Shown here: in pieces, positions 1 to 6,965 of the stretch
Layout: the number at the start of each line of letters is the position of its first letter
Numbering within the stretch: the stretch's first letter is position 1
DNA from: Synechococcaceae cyanobacterium RL_1_2
Lineage (GTDB): Bacteria > Cyanobacteriota > Cyanobacteriia > Cyanobacteriales > JAAUPO01
Assembly (NCBI GenBank): GCA_012033095.1
Contig: JAAUPO010000036.1
Span: 1 to 10,508 of the forward strand
Direction of reading: 5' to 3'
DNA length: 10,508 bases
Notes under the pieces: generated by a model
Seen by the model: only the letters and a program-made list of their open reading frames with translations
Told to the model about the DNA's origin: nothing
The model's database searches: none
Program-made: the position numbers and the translations under genes

Positions 1-25
1 CCATCTTAAATTAAATTGACTATAA
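1..25 (-). repeat. Fragment of the dispersed AT-rich repeat at the window edge
   Basis: The first 25 bases match the reverse complement of 10208-10232 at 22 of 25 positions (shared core TAAATTAAATTGAC). That stretch directly adjoins the better-conserved repeat pair 1591-1682 and 10219-10300, so this may be a truncated third copy. It is short and AT-rich, so chance similarity is possible. Confidence 0.3.
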
Positions 26-129
26 CTTAGAAATCTGTATGGTATCCTCTAACTACTAGGACAAAAGTTGCGCCAAAAAGTCGTTAGATTTTTTAGTCTT
101 AAGTAAATATTCTTACTTGACAGAACAAG

Positions 130-1170
130 TTAAATATCTGCCATACCATCCAATTGGGCTTTAAGTAATTTGTAAATCGCTGGCATCTTTTTGGAAATGG
201 CTGCCATTCTTAGATATAGACGATGGGGAACGGAGGGCATGCCCGATACCATCTCTTGGGGAGGGACATCGGAGGTCACTCCGGTTTGTGCTGTAACGAT
301 CGCTCCACTGCCAATGCTGACATTATTAATCGCTCCCGACTGACCCCCCATCAAAACGCCATTATGAATGGTCACTCCCCCTGCTAAACCAACCTGGGCG
401 GCTAGGGCACAGTTTGAACCTAGGGTACTATTATGGCCAATGTGCACTAAGTTGTCTAACTTGGTATCGGAATTAATGCGAGTGTAGCCCACTGCTGGCC
501 GATCTACCGTACTATTACAACCAATTTCGACTCCATCATGGATAATCACTTGGCCTGACTGTTCCATTTTGTACCAGCCTTGGGCCGTAGGGACAAAACC
601 AAAACCTTCTCCTCCAATCACCGCTCCACTATGGATTACACAATTTTTACCGAGGATTACCCTTTCTTCGATGGTGGCATGGGCGTGAATAATGGTATTT
701 TCACCGATCTTAACTTGGGGATAGATCACCACATGGGGGTATAAACAACAGCGATCGCCAATTTCACTACCAGCTTCAATCACCACGTAGGGCCCAATAT
801 AAACATCTTTGCCGATGGTTACATTTTCCCCAATGACGGCAGTGGGATGAATTCCTGGGGTTGGGCGGATGGGTTGATAAAATAAACCAATGATTTTGGC
901 AAAACCTAGGCGGGCATCTTGACAACTAAGCCAGGGAATACCGCGATCGGTGGCGAGGGTAAGTAGGGAGGGTTGATGGGGCAAAATCAAGGCCCCTGCT
1001 TGGGTAGTTTGTAAAAAATCAGCAAATTTCCCTCCTTCAATGTAACTGATGGTTTGGGGAGTTGCCTGTTCAATAGAACTCACATTTTCTAAGAGGGGAT
1101 CTGCACCAGGAAAATGGTCTATAACTAAATCCCCTAACGCAATGGTAAGGTCACTAAATTTTTTTGCCAT
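130..1170 (-). CDS. lpxD: UDP-3-O-acylglucosamine N-acyltransferase (LpxD)
   Basis: LpxD transfers a 3-hydroxyacyl chain from acyl carrier protein to the 2-amino group of UDP-3-O-acylglucosamine, the third step of lipid A synthesis, in the cytoplasm. The 346-residue length is normal for the family (E. coli about 341). Residues 1-100 form the N-terminal uridine-binding domain. From about 107 the left-handed beta-helix hexapeptide repeats run on (HPTAVIG, ENVTIG, KDVYIG, GSEIG, VKIG, VEIG). The family signature GGEGFGF is at 186-192, and HIGHN at 243-247 supplies H246, which aligns with the catalytic His of E. coli LpxD. A C-terminal helical tail begins near 316. The start is ATG, directly followed by AAA codons; no strong ribosome binding site is seen. 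The gene stands alone: no lpxC, fabZ or lpxA lies beside it. It is intact, unlike several neighbours. Confidence 0.95.
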   Translation of the reverse strand: MAKKFSDLTIALGDLVIDHFPGADPLLENVSSIEQATPQTISYIEGGKFADFLQTTQAGALILPHQPSLLTLATDRGIPWLSCQDARLGFAKIIGLFYQPIRPTPGIHPTAVIGENVTIGKDVYIGPYVVIEAGSEIGDRCCLYPHVVIYPQVKIGENTIIHAHATIEERVILGKNCVIHSGAVIGGEGFGFVPTAQGWYKMEQSGQVIIHDGVEIGCNSTVDRPAVGYTRINSDTKLDNLVHIGHNSTLGSNCALAAQVGLAGGVTIHNGVLMGGQSGAINNVSIGSGAIVTAQTGVTSDVPPQEMVSGMPSVPHRLYLRMAAISKKMPAIYKLLKAQLDGMADI

Positions 1171-1331
1171 AAACCCGATTCATTTTTATTTATATTTATT
1201 TATAGAAATTTGATTTGATTTTTGATGCAAGTAATCTCACCAGATAATCCAGATAATTTAAATTGGATATGGAGACTCGATCGCTTGTCATCTGGGGACT
1301 GAAGATAACTTAAACAGCCTAGGTAAATTGT

Positions 1332-1450
1332 CTAGGGCATGTCATTCATTAGCGTTAAAATGTTGATCCCAAGCCAAGTTCAAAAAATATAGTTTTAAAC
1401 TGAAATCCTTAGCCAAGAAGAGTTTCAGATTTAAATGATGACAGCCCTAG
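1332..1450. mobile_element. MITE-like element with CTAG ends (119 bp)
   Basis: The left end reads CTAGGGCATGTCATTCATTA and the reverse complement of the right end reads CTAGGGCTGTCATCATTTAA, so the element has imperfect terminal inverted repeats of roughly 30 bp. The CTAG at both ends (1332-1335 and 1447-1450) would be a 4-bp target duplication of the kind made by IS5-group elements, or part of the termini. It is too short to code for anything. The left end matches 10386-10422 at 31 of 37 bases, tying it to a possible insertion sequence at the right edge. It is probably a non-autonomous derivative or a decayed copy. Confidence 0.5.
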
Positions 1451-1590
1451 TTTTACATTGAACTTACGAAGATTCAATGACTCGATAATCCAAGTAAGCA
1501 CATCTCCATAGGGGTGGCAATAGTCAATTGCTAGTGATATAAAAATGTCTTAAACGTTGCATTAAACTCCCATTATTGATTTAACGAAGT

Positions 1591-1682
1591 ATATTCTTTT
1601 TGAATACTTACGGGAAATAAATAGAGCTAAAAGCATTCTATTGTAAGAAATAACCATCCCATTCCATCCCATACTAAATTAA
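1591..1682 (+). repeat. Dispersed repeat, copy 1
   Basis: This stretch aligns with the reverse complement of 10219-10300. Shared blocks include AAATAGAGCT, the GAAAG/AAAAGNATTC region, AAGAAA and CCCATACTAAATTAA. Identity is roughly 80% by eye. This copy carries about 10 extra bases, because CCATCCCATTCCATCCCATA looks like a short internal duplication. There is no coding potential. It may be a fragment of an unrecognised mobile element or an intergenic repeat family of this genome. Confidence 0.5.
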
Positions 1683-1920
1683 TGGTAGTCCTATACAAGT
1701 AAGGATCGGGAAGATTAAACCCTTTGATAATCAGTTATCCTGGGTCTAAATATCCTTAGGAATAAGAATTTAATAACATCTAAAACTTAAATATCGACGG
1801 TTTACGCTCCCTTGAAGGATACCGTACAAATTTCTAAGTTATTTAATTCACGATCCTTACAGCTTTAGCACTACTTAAATTAACTATAAATTTTAACTAG
1901 ACCTAGGCAACAATTTATTT

Positions 1921-1941
1921 TGCCCATGACCACTCTGGGCT
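1921..1941 (-). terminator. Weak hairpin after the sucD-like gene
   Basis: About 20 nt downstream of the sucD-like stop, minus-strand GCCCA and TGGGC form a 5-bp stem around a 9-nt loop. It is followed by AAAATAAATT and not by a T run, so it is at best a poor intrinsic terminator and may only be a chance hairpin. Confidence 0.2.
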
Positions 1942-1959
1942 GAATTTTCTGGATTAATT

Positions 1960-2881
1960 TTAGGATGCCTCTGTGAGATTTTTCATCGTATGGATGAGTT
2001 GTTCTATATTTTGCACCACCGTCACCCCCGCTTCTTGTAATTGGTTAATCTTGTCAGCAATGGCTAAATTACCATCGGGTCGGTGGCCTAACTGATCAAT
2101 CACTATATCTTGGGCATTAGTGGGTAAATGGGCTAGGGGCGTGGATAGACCCAGGGCATAGAAAATTACCGGTTTGCCACTCCCTTTTTTACGGCTTTGT
2201 TTGAATTTTAACATTGCCTCATGGCGATCGCCGTACAGCAAACCCAACACTAAAATGTAATGGGTATCTGCATTGGCCGCTAAGACGGGCAACCAATCAT
2301 GGAGGGAAGCACCGATAAAGGAATCATTCCCCAAACTCACCATTAAAGATTGACCCATACCCCGATCGCTTAAACTCTGGGCCACATAGTCCGTGAGGCG
2401 ATCGCTAAAACTAATAATCCCTAACGGCCCTGGTTGATAGGCATCGGTATTACTTACCCCAAAATGAAATTGATGGGGTTTAAGAATCCCTAAACTCCCC
2501 CCCTAACAAATGGGCACCATGGTTCTGGGCTAATTGTTTTAAGTTAATCATATCTTGGGGGGGAATATTGCCCGTAATAATCAAGATATGTTTAATGCCC
2601 CCATAGATTGATTCTTGCACCGCATCGGAAACACGATAACTATCTACAAAAATCATGGCCAGATCGATGGCAGGAACAGCAGCGATCGCCTGTTCCACCA
2701 GGTAAAAAGAAGGTATGTCTAAGCCAGTTAACCACTCTAGCTCAAGAGGATTTCCACCATGGATAATCCCAGCTACAACCTGTGCACCATAGGTTGTGAT
2801 CTGACGACAAGCATCGCTTCCCTCCTCCGTATCAATACCATAGATCAAAACCTTTAACCCTTGATTAAGCCATGATTTCAT
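1960..2881 (-). pseudogene. SucD-like succinyl-CoA synthetase alpha subunit, frameshifted
   Basis: The N-terminal part (ATG at 2879-2881) runs to a TAA at 2480-2482. Removing one base from the 7-G run (C at 2497-2503 on the plus strand) restores one frame of 306 codons to the stop at 1960; E. coli SucD has 289. Order along the protein: Rossmann-type CoA-binding domain (LIYGIDTEEGSDACRQI, AGIIHGGNP), a segment aligning with the SucD ...GILKP region, then the ligase domain (GPLGIISFSDRLTDYVAQSL to the C-terminus). Several functional residues of SucD are gone. The PNCPG loop reads GGSLG, SGT reads SDR, and the GHAGAI phosphohistidine motif reads TNAQDI, with Asn near residue 255 in place of His. 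The gene overlaps the end of the sucC-like gene by 17 nt, implying translational coupling. It could be a decaying paralogue, or an intact non-catalytic protein with a sequencing error. Confidence 0.75.
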
Positions 2882-4020
2882 AAGCCCTAGCCACTTTTTC
2901 GAAAGCTACCCCCAAATCCTTAAACTGCTCGATCTTAAATTCTTGCTTGTTCCCTAATTCTAAACTCCAGGTATCAGGACAACAAATAATTAAATTTTCT
3001 TGGCTTAACCAACTTAGACCCTGGGGTAACATAGACGGCCCCGGAGTGATCTGGGTAGCATAGATAGCTAAGACTTTCCTCACCTGCGCTTCTACTTGTT
3101 CATTGCCCCATAAATAGATCAACGTCATACCAGGGGAACTTTCCTGTTCTAAGGAAATTAACAGTTGGGTTAAGCTCTCTACCAAAGTTTCTTGCTCTAA
3201 AACAAAATAAGAATTGAGGGGAATTTTTTGCGATCGCTAAATCCCAAGCCACCATGCCCAAACCCATAGTGTTCCCAATGATCACCAACCCATCTTCTTC
3301 TTGGCCCGTCCACACCGGTTCTAACAATAGCGGTTTAGTTGGCAATAAATCCCCCACCACCGTAATCTCGGTTGGTTGAAAATAATCTAGCTGACGATGC
3401 CATGCCGCTTCATTAATGCGAACTTTACCATCTAGGGCCATCAGGTTACCTTCGTGGTCAATACCCAGGGGATTAATTTCAATTAAATCCAGATCAAACT
3501 TGGCAAATAACCCATACATTTTACTGAGCAAGGTAGCCACTTTCGGGATCAACTCAGGCTCTAAACCCATCATAATGGTTAATTTTTTTGCTAAATAACA
3601 AGAAAAAGGGCGATCCACCACCACTTGCTGTAGGTTCGCCAACAACGGTTCAATTTCTGTACCCCCCATTTTGGAACCTAACAGCATCGGTTTGCCTAAC
3701 CAATAATCCATCACCACCGCCAAAAACACTTCTTGATAGGTAGGATAATGGGCCTCCGCCATGATCAACTGAGGATATTCTCCCCAGATCGGTAGGTTCA
3801 AGATCGCTTGGGTTTGGGCGATCGCATCGATCGTATTATCCACATAACGAATGCCCCCAGCCTGGGCCCGTCCCCCCGACTTAACCTGGGATTTAAGCAT
3901 TAAAGGATAGTTAAGATTTAAATTTTTAACTTCCCCAACATGCGTAATCAATTGGGACGGCAGTGTAGGGATTGATACCCCTTTAAATAAATCCTTTGCC
4001 TGATACTCCAACAAATCCAT
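2865..4020 (-). pseudogene. SucC-like succinyl-CoA synthetase beta subunit, frameshifted
   Basis: The SucC family couples ATP hydrolysis with succinyl-CoA interconversion together with SucD. The N-terminus MDLLEYQAKDLF and the ATP-grasp motif QVKSGGRAQAGGIR (45-58) are typical of cyanobacterial SucC. Metal-binding residues are kept as N183 (EINPL) and D197 (LDGK). The frame is lost at a 6-A run (T at 3224-3229 on the plus strand, beside a HIP1 octamer). Dropping one A joins DLAIAK to IPLNSYFVLEQETL and continues to TAA at 2865, giving 384 residues (E. coli 388). The C-terminal CoA-ligase half is very divergent: the glycine-rich VGGGA region is not recognisable. AGGGG lies 8 nt upstream of the ATG as a plausible ribosome binding site. 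It is the first gene of a two-gene operon with the sucD-like gene. An assembly error in the A run is a real alternative to decay. Confidence 0.75.
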
Positions 4021-4511
4021 ATGATGAGCCCCTACCGTGATTCGATCGCCAATACGCTATACCTATGTCACTTTACCTGAAACTCAAGAACTCCAAACAA
4101 CTAGGAATACAAAAAATAAACAATTAATCACAATTTTCCCCTGATCTTCTCTGATCTTTAAAATTACTTAGACCTAATCCTTCTTTCCTGAGTACACTTT
4201 GTCTGGTGATGAGCCATAGGAGATGATGCATACAACCACAATCACCATACTCCCACCCATGGACTAACATAGTTATTAATAACCATCACAAATTTGTAGA
4301 AATATTAAGATATTATTAAGGACTGATCGAGGAAAATTAAGGTGTTATCTCAGTCAAATTGCTTAAAAAAGTCCATTTATAGACCCTTTTAAAAGTATTA
4401 TGGCGATGATAAAGCAAAAATCTAAGTAAAAACACTGATGATTTTATGATATGATATATCCACAGAGTAAAGTATCAAAAACTTTTAGGTGCTCTGCAAT
4501 CTACTACTATT
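4021..4511. other. Intergenic region (491 nt) between divergent units
   Basis: This AT-rich stretch separates the minus-strand sucC-like gene from the plus-strand small peptide gene, so it should contain promoters for both. A perfect 12-bp palindrome GTTATTAATAAC lies at 4272-4283 and an imperfect hairpin around 4365-4400. No RNA gene or coding frame is convincing. The last 70 bases hold two overlapping TATGAT boxes described separately. Confidence 0.5.
4445..4455 (+). promoter_or_regulatory. Candidate -10 boxes for the small peptide gene
   Basis: Two overlapping TATGAT hexamers (4445-4450 and 4450-4455) lie about 57-67 nt upstream of the ATG at 4512. No good -35 hexamer sits 16-18 nt upstream, so the promoter would be of the -35-weak kind. 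Support is limited to the -10 match and position. Confidence 0.3.
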
Positions 4512-4724
4512 ATGGACACTCGTAAAAACCTAGCTGCTGTGGTTTTAGTCTTAGCTGGACTAAACGTCGGTACAGCCGCAGCCTTAGCAAGCAAAATTAA
4601 CCATCTGCCCAATTCGGCTACCATGGTTAACACTGAAATAGCAAGCCGCCCGGGCATTCCTGTCTGCACCCCTAACTGCGATGGCAGTAATGGGAACAAT
4701 GGGTCTGCTGGTTCCAGGGGTTAA
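4512..4724 (+). CDS. Small secreted peptide with Gly-X-Y tail
   Basis: I do not recognise this 70-residue product. It starts with a clear signal peptide: charged TRKN, a hydrophobic stretch from L7 to about A26, and an ALA cleavage site after residue 26. The predicted mature peptide has about 44 residues and contains two cysteines in CTPNC (C52 and C56). It ends in GSN-GNN-GSA-GSR-G, that is, glycine at 58, 61, 64, 67 and 70 in collagen-like register. There is no strong ribosome binding site; a weak AGGTG lies more than 20 nt upstream. No partner genes such as maturases or transporters are adjacent. Codons and the signal peptide argue for a real gene. It could be an envelope or exported peptide, or the truncated start of a longer Gly-X-Y protein, although neither of the other two frames continues the triplets past the stop. 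Confidence 0.5.
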   Translation: MDTRKNLAAVVLVLAGLNVGTAAALASKINHLPNSATMVNTEIASRPGIPVCTPNCDGSNGNNGSAGSRG

Positions 4725-4889
4725 TCCCAGGCTCAAGTATTTTCACTTAGAATTAGGAATTATAAAATGCCTAGTTTACTGTTTTCATGGCCTTTGTCTC
4801 CAAAGCTGTGCTAATTTTGAGCGCATTGCCAGCCCGCTTTGTGTAGATATGTGCCGTGGATGGGACTAATAGGTGGGGTTAATTAAGCA

Positions 4890-6533
4890 TTAGTTAAGGA
4901 TTAACTGATCCCCTTTAAAAAGGGTATGGTCTGCCCAATGCTCTTTAGTTTCGGGAAAGTCCAGACGATAGTGTCCTCCTCGACTTTCCTCACGAAAAAG
5001 TGCTCCTTTGGTTACGAGTAAAGCGACATCTGTTAAATTGACGGTCTCAGAAAGAAGCCGAATGTGTGGGCCCACCTCCTTAGGGAAGTGGGTTATTGTT
5101 TTGCGAGGATGAATAATGGTTTCGTATAGGGGCAGGTGGGATAATTGTTGTTGCCAATGTTTAATGGTTTCGATCGCGATCGTTAAACCTGGGCGATCGC
5201 GGCTAATGCTAACTTGCTGCCACATCAGATGGGGTAACTTTTGCCGAATATCCTGGCAAACTGCTATCTGATCTGGGTCGATGGTGTCTGGCCATTGCTG
5301 GGTTTCAAAGGAAAACGGCTCAGTGGGCCAAGGAACTTGGTGCAGATCTAAGGAAGCTAATTGTTGGGCATAGACGATGCATTCTAATAGGGAATTACTG
5401 GCTAAACGATTGGCTCCATGAACTCCCGTGCTAGCGGTTTCGCCGATGGTGTAAAGGTGGGGCAGGGACGTTTTACTGTCGGTGTTGGCCTTAATGCCCC
5501 CCATCCAGTAATGGGCAGCGGGGGCTACGGGAATAGGTTCATGGAGGACATCAATGCCCCATTGTTGACACATCCTAATAATATTGGGGAAACGGTAGGT
5601 TAAGCGATCGCGGTCAATGGGGCTAAGATCTAAAAACACATGGTCTTCTTTGGGGTGTTGGGCTAAGTGGAAAAAAATAGCCCGGCTCACCACGTCCCTG
5701 GGGGCTAACTCTCCGGCTGTATCATAATTAAACACAAAGCGATCGCCTCGATGATCAATGAGATGGGCACCTTCTCCCCTGACTGCTTCGGAAATCAAAA
5801 AATGGGGAGCCCCTGCTTTCATCAGGGCTGTGGGGTGAAATTGAAAAAATTCTAAATCCCGTAGTTCTACCCCATGGCGCGCCGCGATCGCGATGCCATC
5901 CCCAGTACTTACGGACGGATTCGTGGTGTGGGAAAAAATTTGGCCTCCTCCCCCGGTCGCAAGCACCACGGCTTTAGCCTGAAGCCATTTAATTTGATTA
6001 TCGGCAAAGTAAGCAATGCCTTGGCAGGAAGTGCGGGCTTGGTTTAACCACAGGTCTAGCACTAATCCTTGGGAGATAATGGTGATATTTTTTCGGGCTA
6101 AAACTTGGGCTTTGAGGGTGGAGACGATCGCTTTGCCCGTGGTATCTGCGGCGTGGAGTACCCTGGGTTGGGAGTGAGCCGCTTCTAGGGTCATGGCTAG
6201 GGTCTGGCCTTTGCGGTCAAATTCTACCCCCATGGCTAGTAAACTATCGATCGCGGCGGCCCCATGGTTTACTAAAAAATTTACCGCCTCCGTTTCGCAG
6301 AGGCCGGCCCCCGCTTTAAGGGTATCCTCTAGATGAAAAACCGGGGAATCTTGGGGAGCGATCGCCGCAGCAATACCTCCTTGGGCCCACTTACTCGCCC
6401 CGGTGGAAAGTTTGGTTTTCGAGATGATATAAACCTGGTAGTCCTGGGGTAAACACAACGCAGCGTATAGGCCTGCGGCACCAGAACCCACAATAACAAC
6501 ATCACACCGAGCAAAGGAAGAAGATGGGGACAA
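4890..6533 (-). CDS. nadB: L-aspartate oxidase (NadB)
   Basis: NadB is a soluble FAD enzyme that oxidises L-aspartate to iminoaspartate, which NadA condenses with dihydroxyacetone phosphate to quinolinate for de novo NAD synthesis. The 547 residues cover the whole family fold. The dinucleotide-binding motif GSGAAG is at 16-21, the flavin region STGASKWAQGGIAAAI at 43-58 and HAADTTG at 127-133. Active-site-type residues are H233 (FHPTAL), R279 (APRDVVSRA), H341 (HYWMGG) and R376 (GANRLASNSLLE). The helical C-terminal domain carries REESRGGHYR at 514-523. The start is uncertain: no in-frame ATG precedes the FAD motif, so TTG at 6533 is the likely initiator. nadA is not in the window. An HLR1-like RpaB motif about 100 nt upstream suggests light or redox control. 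The gene has no frameshift, in contrast to its neighbours. Confidence 0.95.
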   Translation of the reverse strand: MSPSSSFARCDVVIVGSGAAGLYAALCLPQDYQVYIISKTKLSTGASKWAQGGIAAAIAPQDSPVFHLEDTLKAGAGLCETEAVNFLVNHGAAAIDSLLAMGVEFDRKGQTLAMTLEAAHSQPRVLHAADTTGKAIVSTLKAQVLARKNITIISQGLVLDLWLNQARTSCQGIAYFADNQIKWLQAKAVVLATGGGGQIFSHTTNPSVSTGDGIAIAARHGVELRDLEFFQFHPTALMKAGAPHFLISEAVRGEGAHLIDHRGDRFVFNYDTAGELAPRDVVSRAIFFHLAQHPKEDHVFLDLSPIDRDRLTYRFPNIIRMCQQWGIDVLHEPIPVAPAAHYWMGGIKANTDSKTSLPHLYTIGETASTGVHGANRLASNSLLECIVYAQQLASLDLHQVPWPTEPFSFETQQWPDTIDPDQIAVCQDIRQKLPHLMWQQVSISRDRPGLTIAIETIKHWQQQLSHLPLYETIIHPRKTITHFPKEVGPHIRLLSETVNLTDVALLVTKGALFREESRGGHYRLDFPETKEHWADHTLFKGDQLILN

Positions 6534-6605
6534 AATACTTTTTAAAACAAGGATTTGCCCATTGTAACTGTCTGGGTTAGTGCTAGCTAGGGTTGGGCAA
6601 ACTAA

Positions 6606-6658
6606 TTTGTAAGAAAATTTTTAGGAAAGTTTGTAAGCATTTGTAAGCTAATTGTAGG
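6606..6658 (-). promoter_or_regulatory. HLR1-like (RpaB) TTACA direct repeats upstream of nadB
   Basis: On the minus strand CTTACAAA occurs twice with exact 10-bp spacing (6640-6647 and 6630-6637). It is preceded by a variant CCTACAAT (6651-6658) and followed by a further CTTACAAA at 6606-6613. The central pair fits the known HLR1 pattern (G/T)TTACAWWNN(G/T)TTACAWW except that the first base of each half is C. RpaB is the OmpR-type high-light regulator of cyanobacteria. The nadB transcription start is unknown, so activation and repression cannot be told apart. Confidence 0.45.
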
Positions 6659-6668
6659 ATTCTTGAGT

Positions 6669-6872
6669 TTAGCCATCGTGGTGGGGGGTTTCATTGTGGG
6701 GAAAGGGTAATAATGGTAAGCGATCGCCACGAAAGATTTCTTCAGGCCAACGGGTGCCATCCCCTAACCATTGTTGGGTCTGCTCGATCGTAATAATTGC
6801 GCCCAACACAGGCATACTGCACAAACCAAGGGTACAATTTAAAAGAAAAAATGGGGCTTGGGTGTTGTTCAT
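6669..6872 (-). CDS. Small hypothetical protein (67 aa)
   Basis: I do not assign a function. The product begins MNNTQAPFFLLNCTLG, has one hydrophobic stretch from about F8 to I29 that could span or sit on the membrane, and ends in a polar tail with EEIFRGDRLPLLPFP at about 44-58, which reads like a conserved motif. The ATG at 6870-6872 is preferred over a TTG at 6932, because a good minus-strand promoter (TTGCAG, 16 nt, TATAGT) ends about 22 nt upstream of that ATG and would lie inside the longer form. It is separated from nadB by 136 nt and transcribed in the same direction, divergently from the large plus-strand gene. The overlapping plus-strand frame was judged a shadow. Confidence 0.55.
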   Translation of the reverse strand: MNNTQAPFFLLNCTLGLCSMPVLGAIITIEQTQQWLGDGTRWPEEIFRGDRLPLLPFPHNETPHHDG

Positions 6873-6894
6873 GGCGTTAAATTCCGGTAGCTTA

Positions 6895-6922
6895 ACTATA
6901 ATTACTGAATATCTAACTGCAA
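6895..6922 (-). promoter_or_regulatory. Promoter for the 67-residue small protein
   Basis: Minus-strand TTGCAG (6922-6917), a 16-nt spacer and TATAGT (6900-6895) form a sigma-70-like promoter. Transcription would begin near 6888, leaving a leader of about 15 nt before the ATG at 6872. Its -10 overlaps a perfect plus-strand TATAAT at 6897-6902, so the two divergent genes may compete for polymerase. Confidence 0.4.
6897..6902 (+). promoter_or_regulatory. Candidate -10 for the large DUF1574-like gene
   Basis: A perfect TATAAT lies about 64 nt upstream of the ATG at 6966. The -35 position (around 6874-6879, GCGTTA) is a poor match, so only the -10 supports this call. Confidence 0.3.
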
Positions 6923-6965
6923 TTGTAATCAAGAGCCCATGGCTTTTAGGACTTCAATTTAATTA

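Larger units (their letters stand above)
1171..1959. other. Gene-free AT-rich intergenic region (789 nt) with repeat remnants
   Basis: I see no convincing coding frame, tRNA or other RNA gene here. The lpxD-proximal end (1180-1205) is a run of TTTAT-type direct repeats that could hold the lpxD promoter, but no good -35/-10 pair stands out. The rest contains the CTAG-ended inverted-repeat element (1332-1450), one copy of the dispersed repeat (1591-1682) and a small hairpin just downstream of the sucD-like stop. The region looks like mobile-element debris between two minus-strand units. Confidence 0.6.

Noticed and set aside
73..129. Hairpin AAGTAA-TTACTT downstream of lpxD as a terminator
   Set aside because: The stem is only 6 A/T-rich pairs and on the lpxD strand it is followed by an A run, not a T run.
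3224..3229. Programmed frameshifting at the A6 run of the sucC-like gene
   Set aside because: No stimulatory structure or slippery heptamer in the right phase is visible, and the same kind of indel occurs in two other genes, so error or decay is a simpler explanation.
3416..3598. Plus-strand 60-codon open frame
   Set aside because: It lies antisense inside the conserved ATP-grasp region of the sucC-like gene, has no recognisable features and is a shadow of that gene.
4475..4699. Minus-strand 74-codon frame over the small peptide gene
   Set aside because: It is antisense to a frame with a clear signal peptide, and its own product shows no sensible start region or motif.
4681..4869. Plus-strand 62-codon frame after the small peptide gene
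   Set aside because: It overlaps the Gly-X-Y coding part in another frame, has no ribosome binding site, and its composition (scattered Cys, Met, Phe) looks random. It also does not continue the Gly-X-Y triplets.
4892..4906. AGTTAA-GGA-TTAACT hairpin at the nadB stop as a terminator
   Set aside because: It is a 6-bp A/T-rich stem lying inside the last codons of nadB with no T tract after it.
5418..5603. Plus-strand frame antisense to nadB
   Set aside because: nadB is intact and conserved across this stretch; this is a shadow.
6329..6514. Minus-strand second frame within the start of nadB
   Set aside because: It overlaps the FAD-binding motif region of nadB in another phase and shows no features of its own.
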